Assembly: GCA_003996215.1 (NCBI GenBank)
Contig: QJPP01000028.1
Span: 372,001 to 436,000, forward strand
DNA: 64,000 bases
Source: Jaltomata sinuosa
Taxonomy: Eukaryota > Streptophyta > Magnoliopsida > Solanales > Solanaceae
Direction: 5' to 3'
Part shown: positions 11,885 through 23,764 of the stretch, one piece after another
Position numbering within the stretch: position 1 is the stretch's first letter
How the letters are laid out: the number at the start of each line of letters is the position of its first letter
Translations under genes and position numbers: made by a program
The notes under the pieces: model-generated
What the model saw: the letters and a program-made list of their open reading frames with translations, nothing else
Database searches by the model: none
What the model was told of the DNA's origin: nothing

Positions 11885-13336
11885 TCACCACCATTGATGT
11901 ACTAGAATCCCAATATCTCTAAGAGAAGTAAACAATTCCAAGCATTGTGTATATGTCTTGTCATATTTTGGACTCCATTTACTATTATAATGACATTCAA
12001 GAAACAACTCATCAATCAAACAAATTGCACCACTCTCAATCAACTTCTTCACCAAATGAAACTCAATCCCTTCAACATCCATTTTCACAACTAAATAATC
12101 CCTCCTCCTTTCTTGATCATCAACCAAACTCATCAACCATCCACCAAAATCAAACCCCGTAATCTTATCCGAATCCCATACGAAATTCAAAGATGATTGT
12201 GCCGATTGTACCCTCCCTCCCATCCCTCGACCCTTCTCCACGTTCTTCCTAGTTTGTTCTCGTGTTATCTCAAAGAACAACGTCTCGTTCCTCAACCAAG
12301 CTGCGTATGGCAAGAGATTCACACCCTTTCTCCTCCTATACTCGTCGTGATATTCCTTATCACCCTCAATCGCGTATACCTCAAACGTCTTGTTCTGTTT
12401 CGGATAACGTCTTTCAAACCAACTACCAATGCTTGAACTATAACTCCTTGCTCCAACATCAACATATATGTACCTGTTCTTGAAGCTTATATCAACCATT
12501 GAAGACAAATACTTCACATGATTTCTCATATTCCTCTTCCATTTCATCGGCTCTTTGTCGATTAACGGCTCCGCTTTTCGAATTAATTCCCGTTTATACT
12601 CGGGGGTAAAACAGTAATTTTTTCTCGATTTCTCGAAATCAACACATGTATTATTTTTCGTACAACGGGGATAGGTCATAAGTTCGAATCGTGTCACCTT
12701 TTCGAAAATGACTTGGCGAATCGACGGCTGCCACGTGGCGAAACTGTCGAGTTCGATTGATCTGATCAATTTGAAGGAGCTGAACAATTGAATCAACGAA
12801 TTGAGACTGTATTCATCTTTCGATATTGTGTGAATGACGAAAATACCCCCAGGCTTCAATGTTCTAGAAACTTCTTTAGCGAATTCAACCGGCTTCGACG
12901 ATCGATCGAGTACTCCGTTTCCGGCGAACTCGAAATGGAAAGTGTGATCATCGAACGGCTGGTGATCAGCGTAGCCGTAACGTATCAACGGCGGTGATTG
13001 TTTGTGTGAAATTCCGATGGAATCGATCACTCCGACGTCGATCAATGCCTCTACGTCTTGGCCGGTTAGGGTTTCGATACAGAGAGAGTGAGAATTAGGA
13101 GAGAGGAAGCCGTCGGCGATGAGATTTTGGAAGACGGAGTAGTAGTAGTTCCGGTGATCCGGTGTGACGGAATCCGGTAACTCGCCGTCGCCGGAGATGG
13201 AGAGAGTTAGAGTTTCCGGCGAGTAGCAGAAGTCGCCGATGTAAGCGAAACGAGCGAGGAACACGAGAGCTATGAAAGAGACGAGACGCACTAGAATATT
13301 TCCCAGGGAGTTTGGCTTAACTGTGAACGCAGCCAT
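11885..13336 (-). CDS. Membrane-anchored FkbM-type methyltransferase-like protein
   Basis: The intronless frame is open from 13441, but I chose the ATG at 13334-13336 (483 residues). The 35 residues upstream are poor in conserved features, and this start places a single hydrophobic anchor at about residues 15-32, as in plant homologues. The first half has a degenerate class I methyltransferase fold ending in LKPGGIFVIHTI (160-171). The second half has the FkbM-like elements VDVGARSY (292-299), VYAIEGD (about 320) and VVKMDVEGIE (416-425), and ends in VHQWW. Plants have an uncharacterised family of this layout, predicted Golgi or endomembrane proteins; substrate unknown. Coding GC is higher than in the flanks. 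No break is seen. Confidence 0.85.
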   Translation of the reverse strand: MAAFTVKPNSLGNILVRLVSFIALVFLARFAYIGDFCYSPETLTLSISGDGELPDSVTPDHRNYYYSVFQNLIADGFLSPNSHSLCIETLTGQDVEALIDVGVIDSIGISHKQSPPLIRYGYADHQPFDDHTFHFEFAGNGVLDRSSKPVEFAKEVSRTLKPGGIFVIHTISKDEYSLNSLIQLFSSFKLIRSIELDSFATWQPSIRQVIFEKVTRFELMTYPRCTKNNTCVDFEKSRKNYCFTPEYKRELIRKAEPLIDKEPMKWKRNMRNHVKYLSSMVDISFKNRYIYVDVGARSYSSSIGSWFERRYPKQNKTFEVYAIEGDKEYHDEYRRRKGVNLLPYAAWLRNETLFFEITREQTRKNVEKGRGMGGRVQSAQSSLNFVWDSDKITGFDFGGWLMSLVDDQERRRDYLVVKMDVEGIEFHLVKKLIESGAICLIDELFLECHYNSKWSPKYDKTYTQCLELFTSLRDIGILVHQWW

Positions 13337-15932
13337 TGAAGGAAGCTCGATTTTTGGCGCGAAAATGAATGTTATTGAAAATGAAAATATGTTGGGCTTT
13401 TTTTTAGGAAACCCGTTATAAACATTCAATTTGGGCCTCAAAATTTAAGCCCATTCGTTTATTTTACAGGGAGAAGGACAGAATTGGCACTTCGGTGCAA
13501 ACAATTTCGAGCGAATGGCCCGACTATTTCAATTGCCAATTTGCAGCCATTATTTACTGAAATTGGCGTTGACTTCCCTCTATTTTCGTTTCGCTAATTT
13601 TTTTTTCTTTGTTTTTTTCTGTTTCTTTTTTTAAAAAAAATATATTAGTTCTACTCTTTTAGTGGCTGCTCTCTTTTCTTTTTATAATTAGATAAAATTT
13701 TGTACTCTTTTTTTTCTTTTAATTTGATGGAGATGGTTAGGGAAAAAAATCAACACACTATAATTCTTCATTTTTTATTTTTTTTTATATAATTCGTATG
13801 TAATAAGTATATAATCAATAATGATACATTTTTTATGCATATGCAATCATGATAAATACATTTTTATATTATAATAATACAGTTTTTATATACATTATAT
13901 ATATACATATTTTATACAATAATAATACAAATTTTATACACATTATAGACAGATATAAATTTTATGCAATAAATATATAATTTTTATACACATTTTATGA
14001 AATTTTTAGCTACAAAATTATTCGAATACGTATTTTATACAACAACTGTACAATTTCTATACATATTCTATACAGTTTCTATATATATCTTATATAAATA
14101 TATATGTTATACAACAATTATATAATTTCTATACACATTCTATACAGTTACTAGAAATGACTAGTGGATGGATTAAAATGACTACCTTATGGTATTATTT
14201 TGAAAATGGTCATTTAGATGGAATTTCTTTGCCTAATGGATATGGATTGTCCTTTTTCCTATTCTACAAAGGGAGTCTTACAAAAAGGCCACTTTTGGGA
14301 CCATTGTTTAGGGAAATATTAACTTAAATAGCCGTACACTCACTGATTAAATTAAAAACGGGTGACAGATGTATAGTATGAATGTATTTGGTATGAAAGA
14401 AGATGTTTTTCGTGAAAAATATTTTCTTGAAAAATATTTTATAGAAAAATAAGTGAACTTCTTACTTATTTTCTTGTGTTCGGTATGTAAACAAGAAATT
14501 TTATCCTAAAAATATTTATATATAATATAGAGAAATACCATGGGATATAGGGTAGGGGTAGGGAGTGGGGACGGGGGTATGGGGTGTGAGAGTAGGGAGA
14601 ACACAATCCATGTGGAATATCACTTGTAGAACTTGTTTTCCCTACTTTCACTTGAGAAATTATTTTTCTCATTTTTAAGCAACTTATTTTCCTTGAAAAA
14701 ATATTTTTCAAAACTTTTGATCAACCGAACATGAAAAAATTGAAAAATATTTTCTGAAAATATATAATCTATGTATAATATGTGTATGATTATGTATAAT
14801 TTATATATATCGGCTAAAAAAGTAAAAATAATATTTTACGTCTTTTCATGCCAGTCAACTTGTAGACTTTCAAATTATGTATCAATATTTTAGATGTCCT
14901 TATATTGGTGTTACCAAATCTTAAAGCTATCATAGATTTTTGCATTGTTTTGACTTGAATTACGCTATTCTATTAATGTTTTAATGAAGTTTCGCTTTCT
15001 ACTTGTCTTAAATAATTTATAATTAAAAAAAATGAACAAAATTTATGGAGAATGATGAGTGCTTTCACGGCCTAATATATTTTTGGATCGTGACAGTTTG
15101 AAAGACTATTGCTAACCTTGTTGTTTTTTCTATTAGAGACTATAAATAATTTTAATTATTCATTTAAATTATTTTATTCATACATATAACTAGAGTCTAG
15201 AGAGGTCAACTCATTTTATTGGTACATGTTTAGGTGTTGGAATGACCTTCTTTTTTTTCTATTCTTTTATAATTTTGCCTATTTATTTGACTATCAACCT
15301 TGAGATTGAAGAACTATTTAAGTATACAATTTGACACAAAGAAAATGAATACAAAAGGGGAAAAAAAAAATAAAAAACCTCCATTGTTGACCAGATAATT
15401 TTTTCTTATCTTAAGCTCCTCTCCGTCGACATGTATGTTCTTTGTAAAAGTAATTTGATTGGGGTTAATTTGGTCATTTAATATTAATAATTAGTGTTGT
15501 TTCTGCTTGTACGAAGTGCATAGTTGCTTATTATGGACACAAAATGGCAAAAAGTCCAAGAGCCTTTAAGTCAATTGTCAAGTGTGTCCTTTCTTTTACG
15601 TGCTCTTTGTCCAAATTGCCCTTATGATCTCATCAATCATGGTGTTACGTGGTGAAATTAAATGAATCTTCTTAAGATAACTCATTCCACATGGGACCCT
15701 GCTTATTTATATTTTTACTCTCGGATGATTATTACGTATTATTTTATATTGTATTGTGTTATATTTAATCGTACTGTATTATTTTAATAAATATATAATT
15801 TAAATAGATTGTATCATTTTTTTTATAGTTATATAATATCACATATCAATAATTTGAAGAATAAACATACAAGAAAAATAGGGTATAAATTAGAACTACT
15901 ATTAAAAAAATAAGGTAAAAGATAAAATAAAA
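13337..15932. other. AT-rich spacer with a MITE
   Basis: No gene is seen. The region includes a run of short ATTTTATACAATAATAATAC-like repeats at about 13800-14160 and a TIR element at about 14385-14775. The TIR element has ends in GGTATGAAAGAAGATGTTTTTC and matching AAAATATTTTCTGAAAAT, and a G-rich core at 14545-14600. Its relatives lie at 26370-26810 and 27276-27715. The rest is AT-rich with no open frame of note. Confidence 0.5.
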
Positions 15933-16441
15933 TCTTCTCTTATATAATAAGAGGGAGTTGGGAGACGTGCTTGCTTTCTCCCAAAGGTAGTTTCGTCATT
16001 TTATGTACTTTGTGTATTTTTTTATTTTTCACTTAGGCTACATTTTTAGTTTTAAATTCATGCCTTTTTGTTGTAGTTTTATTACTTTAAATGCAGATGC
16101 TATTTGTGTAAATTTTAAAATTATTATGAGTACCAAAAATTGTTAGTCGATGAACAAAAATATTTCGATTATGGACATCCCAGTGGATCTTTTCACATAT
16201 TTTCGATTAAAAATTAAAAATTATTTAATCAACACCACTTAAAATTTATCAATACTAATAATATTTATCATTTATTTATTTACACTTAATAAGATGATTT
16301 ACTACCATATATAAATATATACAACTTATTTTACATTAAAATTTTAAATTATTTAACACAAATATATATTTGACACTATTTAAAAAATAATTTAATGAAT
16401 AAATATTGGGCCGGTGCACAACACCGGCTTCTTGTCACTAG
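15933..16441 (+). mobile_element. Probable non-autonomous Helitron
   Basis: The 5' end reads A|TCTTCTCTTATATAATAAG. The 3' end has an 18-base stem-loop, GCCGGTG-CACAA-CACCGGC with a short tail, followed by CTTGTCACTAG|T. A start in TC after A, a 3' hairpin about ten bases from a CTAG end and insertion between A and T fit Helitrons. There are no open frames. It interrupts, or directly abuts, a LINE fragment. Confidence 0.55.
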
Positions 16442-17020
16442 TAATAACATATGAGAGGCATGTGATGAGAAGATGCGTGGAGACCTCAGTGTGGAGGTGT
16501 GAGAGATTGGCTATGGATGCATTCAGAAGGGATAGAGGTAGACCGAAAAAATATTGGAGAGAGGTGTTTAGACAGGATATGGTGCAATTGCAGCTTACCG
16601 AGGACATGACCTTAGATAGGAAGGTGTGTAGGGGCACGAATTAGGGTAGAAGGTTAGTAAATAGAGTTGCATATTACTAGTAGGTAGAAGTGTAGTGTCT
16701 GGTTCCCCTTATTAGTAGTTGTAGGACTACTCTTGTAGTTTCTTGTTCTTCAGTTTCTGATGCTATCTAGTGTTTCATGTCGTTTGATTGCAGTATTATT
16801 TTGTTGTAGTATAGTTCTGCGATTATTTATTGTTTTCGTTTATTGTCTATATCTCTTGTACTTTTATTTCGTCTTTTTCAAGTAATTTTTCGTCTTGAGT
16901 CGGGGGTCTATCAAAAACAACCTCTTTATTTCATCGCTGAGGTATATATGAAGGTACGATCTGCGTACATTTTACCCTATTCAGACTCTACTTTGTAGAA
17001 ATACACAGGGTGGTGGTAGT
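16442..17020 (+). mobile_element. RTE-type LINE 3' end (decayed)
   Basis: The frame up to 16642 encodes the end of a plant LINE ORF, with the recognisable RRCVETSVWRCERLA and RGRPKKYWREVFRQDM blocks, then a stop. It is followed by a 3' untranslated region rich in TTGTAGTTTCTTG-type sequence. The tail GGGGTCTATCAAAAACAACC to ACACAGGGTGGTG (about 16897-17020) is the one shared with TS SINEs. The upstream reverse transcriptase is absent. Confidence 0.65.
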
Positions 17021-20000
17021 ATAATTAATCTTATAAATCAAATATAAAAAGGATAAATTATATACAATTTTTATCTCTATCTTAAGAGGCAGAAAGATTA
17101 TTTCCGATAGAAACCTCTATCTAGGAATAAAAATATTTCCATCTAACTTGTTTGGATGGTTGGTACCTATTGTATTATATGACTACTTCAAATATAATGT
17201 TTGATTATTGTTTTAATATTATTATATTAAATCATTAAATTTATCATTATGTATGTAATAATGAAAAATATCATTTTATATAACAATTAATTTTGTATGG
17301 TCGCATTATTATTTTATATTTTTCCATTTTATCTTTATTAATTATTTAATAATCTTATTTTATTATCTTATCTTTTTTGTAATAACTTAATTTAAATCGT
17401 ATCCTTTTTGTCTTTATACAATCGTAGATTTATCATTTAAATTATTGATGTGGTATTATATATATAGTAATGAGAAATAATATAATCTATCAAAATATTA
17501 TATTTATCAAAACAATATAATATAATACAATGTGATACATTAATTGATTAATCTCTATATTGATATTTTTTAATTGAAACAACCATATTTTTAAAAGCTA
17601 TTTTCAATAGCAGAATAGGGACATTACTTTAATAAATTCCATTGAAACTAATTAATGAGCCATGTGATGATGACTTAGTAATATGAACAACATCTGGCTA
17701 CATTTAATTATATGTCAATTAACGATTATTTTTTAGTAATACTTAATTAATATACATGCTAATTGCTAAGATCAATCTTAATTAAAATATATGGAAATTT
17801 ATTGTTTGACTTATATGAGAACACACACATTAGAGGAATAGAGTCGTATTAAACTGGTAGTGTTCATTAGTTTTACATGAATAAAATCTTAGTGCTTTAA
17901 TTTTATTTTATTTTTTGTATTTTTCCATACTAAACAAAGAGGATCATCAAAAAATCTGAACCCTATCATAGGTACCAAATATAAACGCTTTGAACTTGTA
18001 CATACATTTTTTTCCATAAGAATAATTTGTAAGAAGTATATCATGAATTGGTTTCCCTTTTTATTGTAAGAAGTATATCATGAATGGAAGTTCCTTCAGA
18101 GAACTCACATGACGTGGAAGAGGAGGATAGGGGACAAGAGCATCAGATCTGTCAAAACCGCAAACGCGTAATGCACCTACATGACCTAGACAAAGGAATA
18201 AAGGCTAACACCTACAACGGGTAGGAAACTAATTGGCGCTCATCATTAGCGATAGTACTGTTATGATTTCAGGGGCTAAAGCCTTTTCGATTGGTTACGA
18301 GCCATCCATTGTAACATATAAATAGGAAATTTCTTTCACTATTGACCCATATGTCATCGGATACTAATAATACACCAGACTTTAACATGCTTTCCAAGCT
18401 TGCTTTCTTGTTATTTCCTCTGCTCATCTTTATTTGTCCACTATATTAAAAATAGATGTTCAATTTATAAAATCAAGAGATAATTTTATATTTAGTTCCT
18501 AATTTATCCTTATAATTAATTATAGTCATTTTCCTGTTACATTTTTCAAGACATTGTATTTATTATATTCAAAGGGTGATATGGTAAAATTATCCTTCTA
18601 TTTATAGTTTCTTAAAAAAGTGTGCAAAGTCAATAGTGGACAAATATTATTGGACGGAGGGAGTACTTTCTTGCTTATATTGAATCCTTGTTGGAAGGAT
18701 TCCGATCTTCGAGGAACATCGTCAAGGACTCCGTTCTATAGATTTATTATTATTTATTATTTTTCTTTACTTTACTCTCGGTTACGTTGATTACTTTATC
18801 ACCTCGATAATCGATCCACTAGTAACAGGTCCCAAATAAAATTAGATCTAACATGCATATTCTTGACCAATCATCTACAAATTCAACTATATACTGTTTT
18901 TAGGGTAAACATTATTATTTAAAAATTCGAAAAATGTGCATTAAATGCAATAGTTATGGTTATTTCTGAGCTGATTATATTTCAAAAAGAGACAAGTTGG
19001 AGAACCATTCTATTTTTTGTCTTGTTTATATGGTACCCTCCTTTTTGTATGTAGACAAAAAAATTAAATGAGTACATAGACTTTAATTAGGTTCATAATT
19101 AATTATTTAATGGCACAGACTTGTATGTACGCAAAATCAGTACAAATAAGACTAATTTTTAATTAACTGTGGTCAAAGGCAAAAGGCCAGCTACCCACAC
19201 ACGTGCAGTGACCTATTTTTCTTGAATTATGGGTGTTTTTCTATGTGAAATCACAAATGACTATACTATGGGCAATGCAAATGAAATAACAAAACATGTA
19301 ATCTCGCGAGTGGAGTCTAGAGAGAGTAAAATTTACTCAAATTTTATCACTATTTTTGTAAAGTTTCTTGTCCGTCGATAGTATTACTCTGGTAGTTTCT
19401 TGTCCGTCTATTTCTGTTATTATTCATTGTTACTTGTACTTTTACTATCATATTATTTTGTAGTAGTTAATGCTTATTACTATCTATTGTTTTTGTCACC
19501 ATATATATCTGCTATTTTGTGTGCTTCTCTTACATCTTTTTTTGGATTGCTTTGAACGATTTTTTCTTGAGTCGAGAGTCTATTAAAAACAGTTTCTCTA
19601 CCTCTGAAGTATAGGTAAGGTCTGCGTACACCTAACCTCTCCAGACCCCAATTTGAGAGATTATACTGAGTATGTTGTTATTGTTGCTATTATTACCCTT
19701 ATTTTATGGGATAAAAAAGTCATTTTCGATAAATCTATGCTAAACATGACGAGGGTAATGCAATGAAATGTTTACAACCATCAAAATCAGATCCCCTCCC
19801 TTTCTTTCCGTTTAACTTCCTCGTTTAATCAAATTTATATATAAAAAATATTATAATTTCAATAAATATATTAAATCTGAATTCACAATCGCACCCTCCA
19901 CACAAGCACCGCCCGATGAAGGGGTCTAGTATACAATATACTCGGTGCTAAAGATGTTAAAGATTGAATTTGTCAAGTTTATATTCTGAATTCGTCTTTG

Positions 20001-20372
20001 ATCAATAAAATTGGTGGCGAACCCTAATAAAGCTAGGGTTGACTTTTCTATGAAAAACTTTCAAGAAATGCCTAAAAGAAGCAAAAATAAGTATGTATTC
20101 CCAAAAGAAATCGTTCATGAAGTGGTTGAACTCGTATATCATTAACAAAAATATGTGTCCCAAATTTAAAATATGCAATTTATTTTCTATCACTCTAAGC
20201 AATAAATACTACCATAACAATTCAGAGACAAATCTAGAATGGTTTCTATTTTTTCAATTGAACTCACAAGTTTCAATTCAAACTCATGTATACATATATT
20301 AAAAGCACATACTGATTTTGAATTCATCGACTCTAATTCTTAAATTCGACTCAACAACAATCACCGAATAAG
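17021..20372. other. Intergenic spacer with transposon remnants
   Basis: No gene is seen. A Stowaway-like MITE lies at about 18437-18664 (ends GTCCACTATATTAAAAATAG and GTGGACAAATATTATTGGAC). A second RTE-LINE 3' end lies at about 19370-19690. The stretch 18090-18340 is richer in GC than its surroundings (GGAAGAGGAGGATAGGGGAC..., GCTAAAGCCTTTTCGATTGG) but I cannot name its origin. Confidence 0.5.
19370..19690 (+). mobile_element. RTE-LINE 3' untranslated region and tail
   Basis: The stretch repeats the TAGTTTCTTGTCCGTC, ATTTTGTAGTAGT, TCTTGAGTCGAGAGTCTATT order seen at 16700-16920. It ends with GGTAAGGTCTGCGTACACCT, CCAGACCCCA, ATTATACTGAGTATG and a (TTGTTA)n-like end. No coding part remains. 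Confidence 0.6.
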
Positions 20373-22003
20373 CTAGTCAAAATAGGGTACATTATTGTTG
20401 GGGATAATAACACTAAAGTTAGGTCCACTAGAAGGAGTACTTGCGTACACAGGTGGAGCTGGAGAAAGAGAAGAATTACAAAAAGGGACAACAACAACCC
20501 CAAAAGACTCTTGGGGCAGCGGCGGTGGCCGTGGCAGATGGGTGGGAGTGGAAGGAGCTTGTGGCAGCTCAGCCACGGCCCCCACCTCGGCTCCGACACC
20601 GCCATTGCCGGTGGCGGTGGATGCAATAATTAGATTATTTGTTGCTAATTCTCTATATTTATATCTCAAAATCTCAGCCCTAGTTGCATTAAGCTCAGCT
20701 TGTAAAGATTGAATTTGTTGATTTAAAGCTGAAATTGCACCCATGCATCCATATATTGGATCTCTTAGTCTCACATTTGCTTCATATACCAAACTATTTG
20801 CTGCATCTGCCCTTTGACTTTCTGGCACCTCCTACACATTTTTCCACAAAAAAAAAAAAATTATTCCACAAATAAAATAAATAATAATAACTGCGTCTCA
20901 ATTCTAATATATGTAGCTTCCTCCATCTAAACTCTTTTTATTTCAATAACAATTACCACCTCAATTTAAATTAAAATATGTCCTTACAAAAATCAATGTC
21001 TATTTCGCTTTATATTTTTTTTAGTGATATACAAATATAAACAAGTTAATTTAACGAAATAAAAACAAAAGAAAACGTTATTCTATTATCCTTTTTTTTT
21101 ACTTACTTGAGTCGTATACTTTAGTGACAGATCTAATAATGAGTTTGCGAGTTTGATAGAACTTAATATTTCAGAATAGAACCTTATGTTATGTATATAC
21201 ACAAAAAAAAAAACTATAAAGAGTTAGATATGCATTCATATTCAACTCTTTAACTTAGAACATGACCTACCACTTCTAAATTCTTGATCTATAGATAGAG
21301 AAAAATAAAAGAAAAAAGTCAATAGGCTAGAGAGTATTATTATTTTCTCAACTCTTGTGTTGTATTGGCAGATCCAACAATGGATTAATTAGCGGATTTG
21401 ACAGAATTCAGTATTTTAGGGTCGAATCTACGTATATGTACAAAACAAAAATATAGATAGAGTTAGATATACACTTTAGAACCTATTTTTTCAATTCAGA
21501 ACTCATAACGTCTAAATACTGAAGTCGACTTACCATGAGCAACTTAGAGACATTGCTAGCACCAAAGACTTTATGAACAGCAGCAAATTTCTGGGGTTCA
21601 TGTGGAGAGAAATAAGGAGAAAATGGACATTCTTCAGCACATTTTCTTCTCAAAAGCTTACAAGCAGCACAAGGAATAATAGTATTCAATTTTGTGCATG
21701 ATGAATTAGGCTCCAATCTCATAATTTGTTGCATTTGTAACAACTTTGAAGAAGCATCAATATTCTCTATCTTTAACTTCTTTCCCATAATCTCATCCAA
21801 TCTCTCCCTATCCACACACAAATTAAAAAGTATAGATTATGTAGCGACAAACAAATTATGTAGCTAAACAGAAAAAAAATTATTGTTGATCCTATTTAGC
21901 GATGAATTAGCGACAAATTAAATATCAGAAAAATCATGTTAGATATAAACGATCTAGCGATAGATTAGCGATGAAGTTCGTAAATATACCTTTCTCTGGA
22001 CAT
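20373..22003 (-). CDS. LBD15: LOB-domain transcription factor, LBD15-like, 3 exons
   Basis: Exons are 21990-22003 (14 nt, MSRE plus two bases), 21534-21807 and 20373-20831, giving 248 residues. I placed the start at 22003 because joining ATGTCCAGAGAAAG across donor GT to GGAGAGATTG gives MSRERERLDEI, as I recall for LBD15 proteins. A start at 21821 would be a non-ATG or chance start inside the intron. The LOB domain holds the zinc-binding CX2CX6CX3C cysteines (51, 54, 61, 65), FAAVHKVFGASNVSKLLM (79-96) and the leucine-zipper-like coil at 132-151. Intron 2 splits after LLM, the conserved site in this family. The C-terminal tail is rich in Ala, Pro, Ser and Val and is low complexity. LBD15-type factors act in the nucleus in meristem and vascular development; the specific role is inferred from family only. 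Confidence 0.9.
21110..21490. repeat. Duplicated segment in LBD15 intron 2
   Basis: Two diverged copies about 245 bases apart share the order 'GATC.AACAATG', 'TTTGA.AGAA.T.A.TATTT', 'ACAAAAC/AAAAA', and AGAGTTAGATAT.CA (about 21128-21240 and 21370-21475). The copies look like a local direct duplication or two insertions of one element; no coding content. Confidence 0.45.
21835..21985. mobile_element. AGCGAC/GTAGCTA MITE filling LBD15 intron 1
   Basis: The intron is 182 bases (21808-21989). About 150 of them are this element: GTAGCGACAAACAAATTATG, TAGCTAAACAG, TTTAGCGATGAATTAGCGAC, and GATTAGCGATGAAGTTCGTA ending a few bases from the donor. The same family is beside the CHX intron 1 donor and at 63085-63320. 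Confidence 0.6.
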
Positions 22004-22160
22004 GTAATTAATAACACTAGTGCTACTTTTGTTGAAAGATGGATTTGGTAGAAGAAAAAAGGAGAGAGAGAGAGAGAAATGAGTGCTTAAAAGGTAAGGC
22101 AGAGACTTATATGAAAGAGGCCAAAATTAGGTCAAAGTTCATCACAATATATACTAACAA

Positions 22161-22535
22161 AATATAGCTCAACCTATATGTATAAATATATTAGAGATGG
22201 AATTTTGTTATGTAAGAGAAGTTTGATACTTTCTCTTCTTCTTTTTTTTTTCTCGTTGTTCAGTATTCACATACGGTTAAATTAAATTTGTATTCACGCA
22301 TTACAGAGTTCATTTATGGAGGTGACGCTTTCAACAAAGTTTAATACACATAGCTCAACCTATGTATAAATATATCAAAGATGGAAAATTGTTATGTAAG
22401 AGAAGTTTGATAGGAGTACTTTCACTTTCTTTCTTTTTCTTTTTCCATTCGATGTTCAATATTCATATATGGGTTCAGTTAAATTTGTATTCACTCATTA
22501 CATAATTCATTTATGAGAGCGACACTTAAAATTAA
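22161..22535. repeat. Tandem duplication upstream of LBD15
   Basis: Two copies (about 22161-22330 and 22346-22535) share TAGCTCAACCTAT, TATGTAAGAGAAGTTTGATA, TTCAGTATTCA/TTCAATATTCA, TTAAATTTGTATTCAC and ATTCATTTATG. They lie 150-530 bases upstream of the start, so they are within the likely promoter region. The second half of each copy resembles the repeat at 62510-62915. Confidence 0.7.
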
Positions 22536-22539
22536 ACAT

Positions 22540-23764
22540 AGTTTATTTTAAAAATAGGTTACTCTTTTTATATTAAACTTATTTTTTTTTTCCCATGAAG
22601 AGACAATTATAATGGAGAAAGAAAAATAAAATAATACATAAATAAACAATAAAAAATAAAAAAGAAAAGGGGGAAATGCCAGCGTTGTCAAAGCTATCCC
22701 ACGTGTGTCTAAATGCAAGTTATTGACTTTTGGAGCCCACCAACTAGGGTTTACTCCACACACAGATTATATTATATAAATTAAAAAAGAGAAAATTACG
22801 AGACAGAACAAGTATACGTCATGTATTTATTTATTTAACTAGTGATGGAAAGTTGGTGATGTGCACCGATCCAATATTTGTTCACAAAATTATTTTTTTA
22901 AATAGTATTAATTAAATAATTTAAATTTTTTTATTTAAAATAAATTATATATATTTATATAATAACAAATCATCTCATCAAGTGTAGAATACATATCGAA
23001 TAGATATTATTAATATTAGTAATTTCAAGTGTTTAAACTCATTCTCATTTTTAAGGTGTTTTAAACTCTTAGATTGATTTTAGTTATGGTTTTAACTTTT
23101 GGACGGACATAATCACAAATTATGAAAATAGTATGTTGGTAATTGAAGAATTTTCATTTAGCCTCACTTTTGCCACAAATTTATCCAACTTTGATAACGC
23201 ATACTTATTACATTCCTTTGTATTTATGACAACTTTTTATTTTCTTGTTCTACTTTGAAGATAATAAAAAATTTCATGAGTATCCATATCACACAAAGTA
23301 TTAGTAATTAAATTCAAAATTTTAAAATATAATTAATAAAGTTAGTTAAATAAAATAAACCTCTTGTAAATATTTTTTAGGAGAGTGTCAAGTAAACATG
23401 GATTAACTAAAATAAAACATAAAGAGTAATATTTTAATGCAAACGACGAAAACACAACAAATTGAGTGCAAAGAAAATCTCACATTGTATCAACATAATT
23501 TATAAATATGCCCATGTTGATTACCAATAAACATTTTTTGTATTGGAATATTGGGGATTTTCTGTTTGTTTCTTTTATTTTTATGTGTTTTTATTTTATT
23601 TGTTATCATAGTTTTAATTTTTAAGTTTTGGGAGGTGGCCAATTCAATGGTATTTTTAAACAATTTTAAAATTGCTAAAAGATAAGTATGTATAAATGTA
23701 GCTACTGAAAGCTGGCATGTAATGTGTGAAATGGAAAAGGCTCATGTTTTTCCAACGCAAATAT
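22540..23764. other. AT-rich spacer
   Basis: No gene is seen. A reverse-complement copy of a Helitron-like 3' end may be present at about 22835-22870 (ACTAGTGATGG and GGTGATGTGCACCGATCC), but its hairpin is imperfect. The remainder is AT-rich without notable open frames. Confidence 0.4.

Noticed and set aside
13337..13441. Upstream start at 13441 for the methyltransferase-like gene
   Set aside because: The extra 35 residues lack conserved features and would bury the membrane anchor; an mRNA 5' end would settle it.
16392..16637. Minus-strand frame over the LINE fragment
   Set aside because: It is the reverse of the RTE LINE ORF end.
18090..18340. GC-richer stretch as a third organelle insertion
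   Set aside because: Composition alone is weak; no organelle gene piece or known repeat could be recognised.
20395..20712. Open frames on the plus strand over 20395-20712
   Set aside because: They are the opposite strand of the LBD15 exon 3 low-complexity tail and show no family features.
21483..21821. LBD15 exon 2 frame starting at 21821 as the true start
   Set aside because: The bases before 21808 are intron with a clean acceptor, and the residues before RERLDEI (MCVD) do not fit the family; the 14-nt exon gives the expected MSRERER start.
22835..22870. Second Helitron 3' end in reverse orientation
   Set aside because: The hairpin is imperfect and no matching 5' end could be located.
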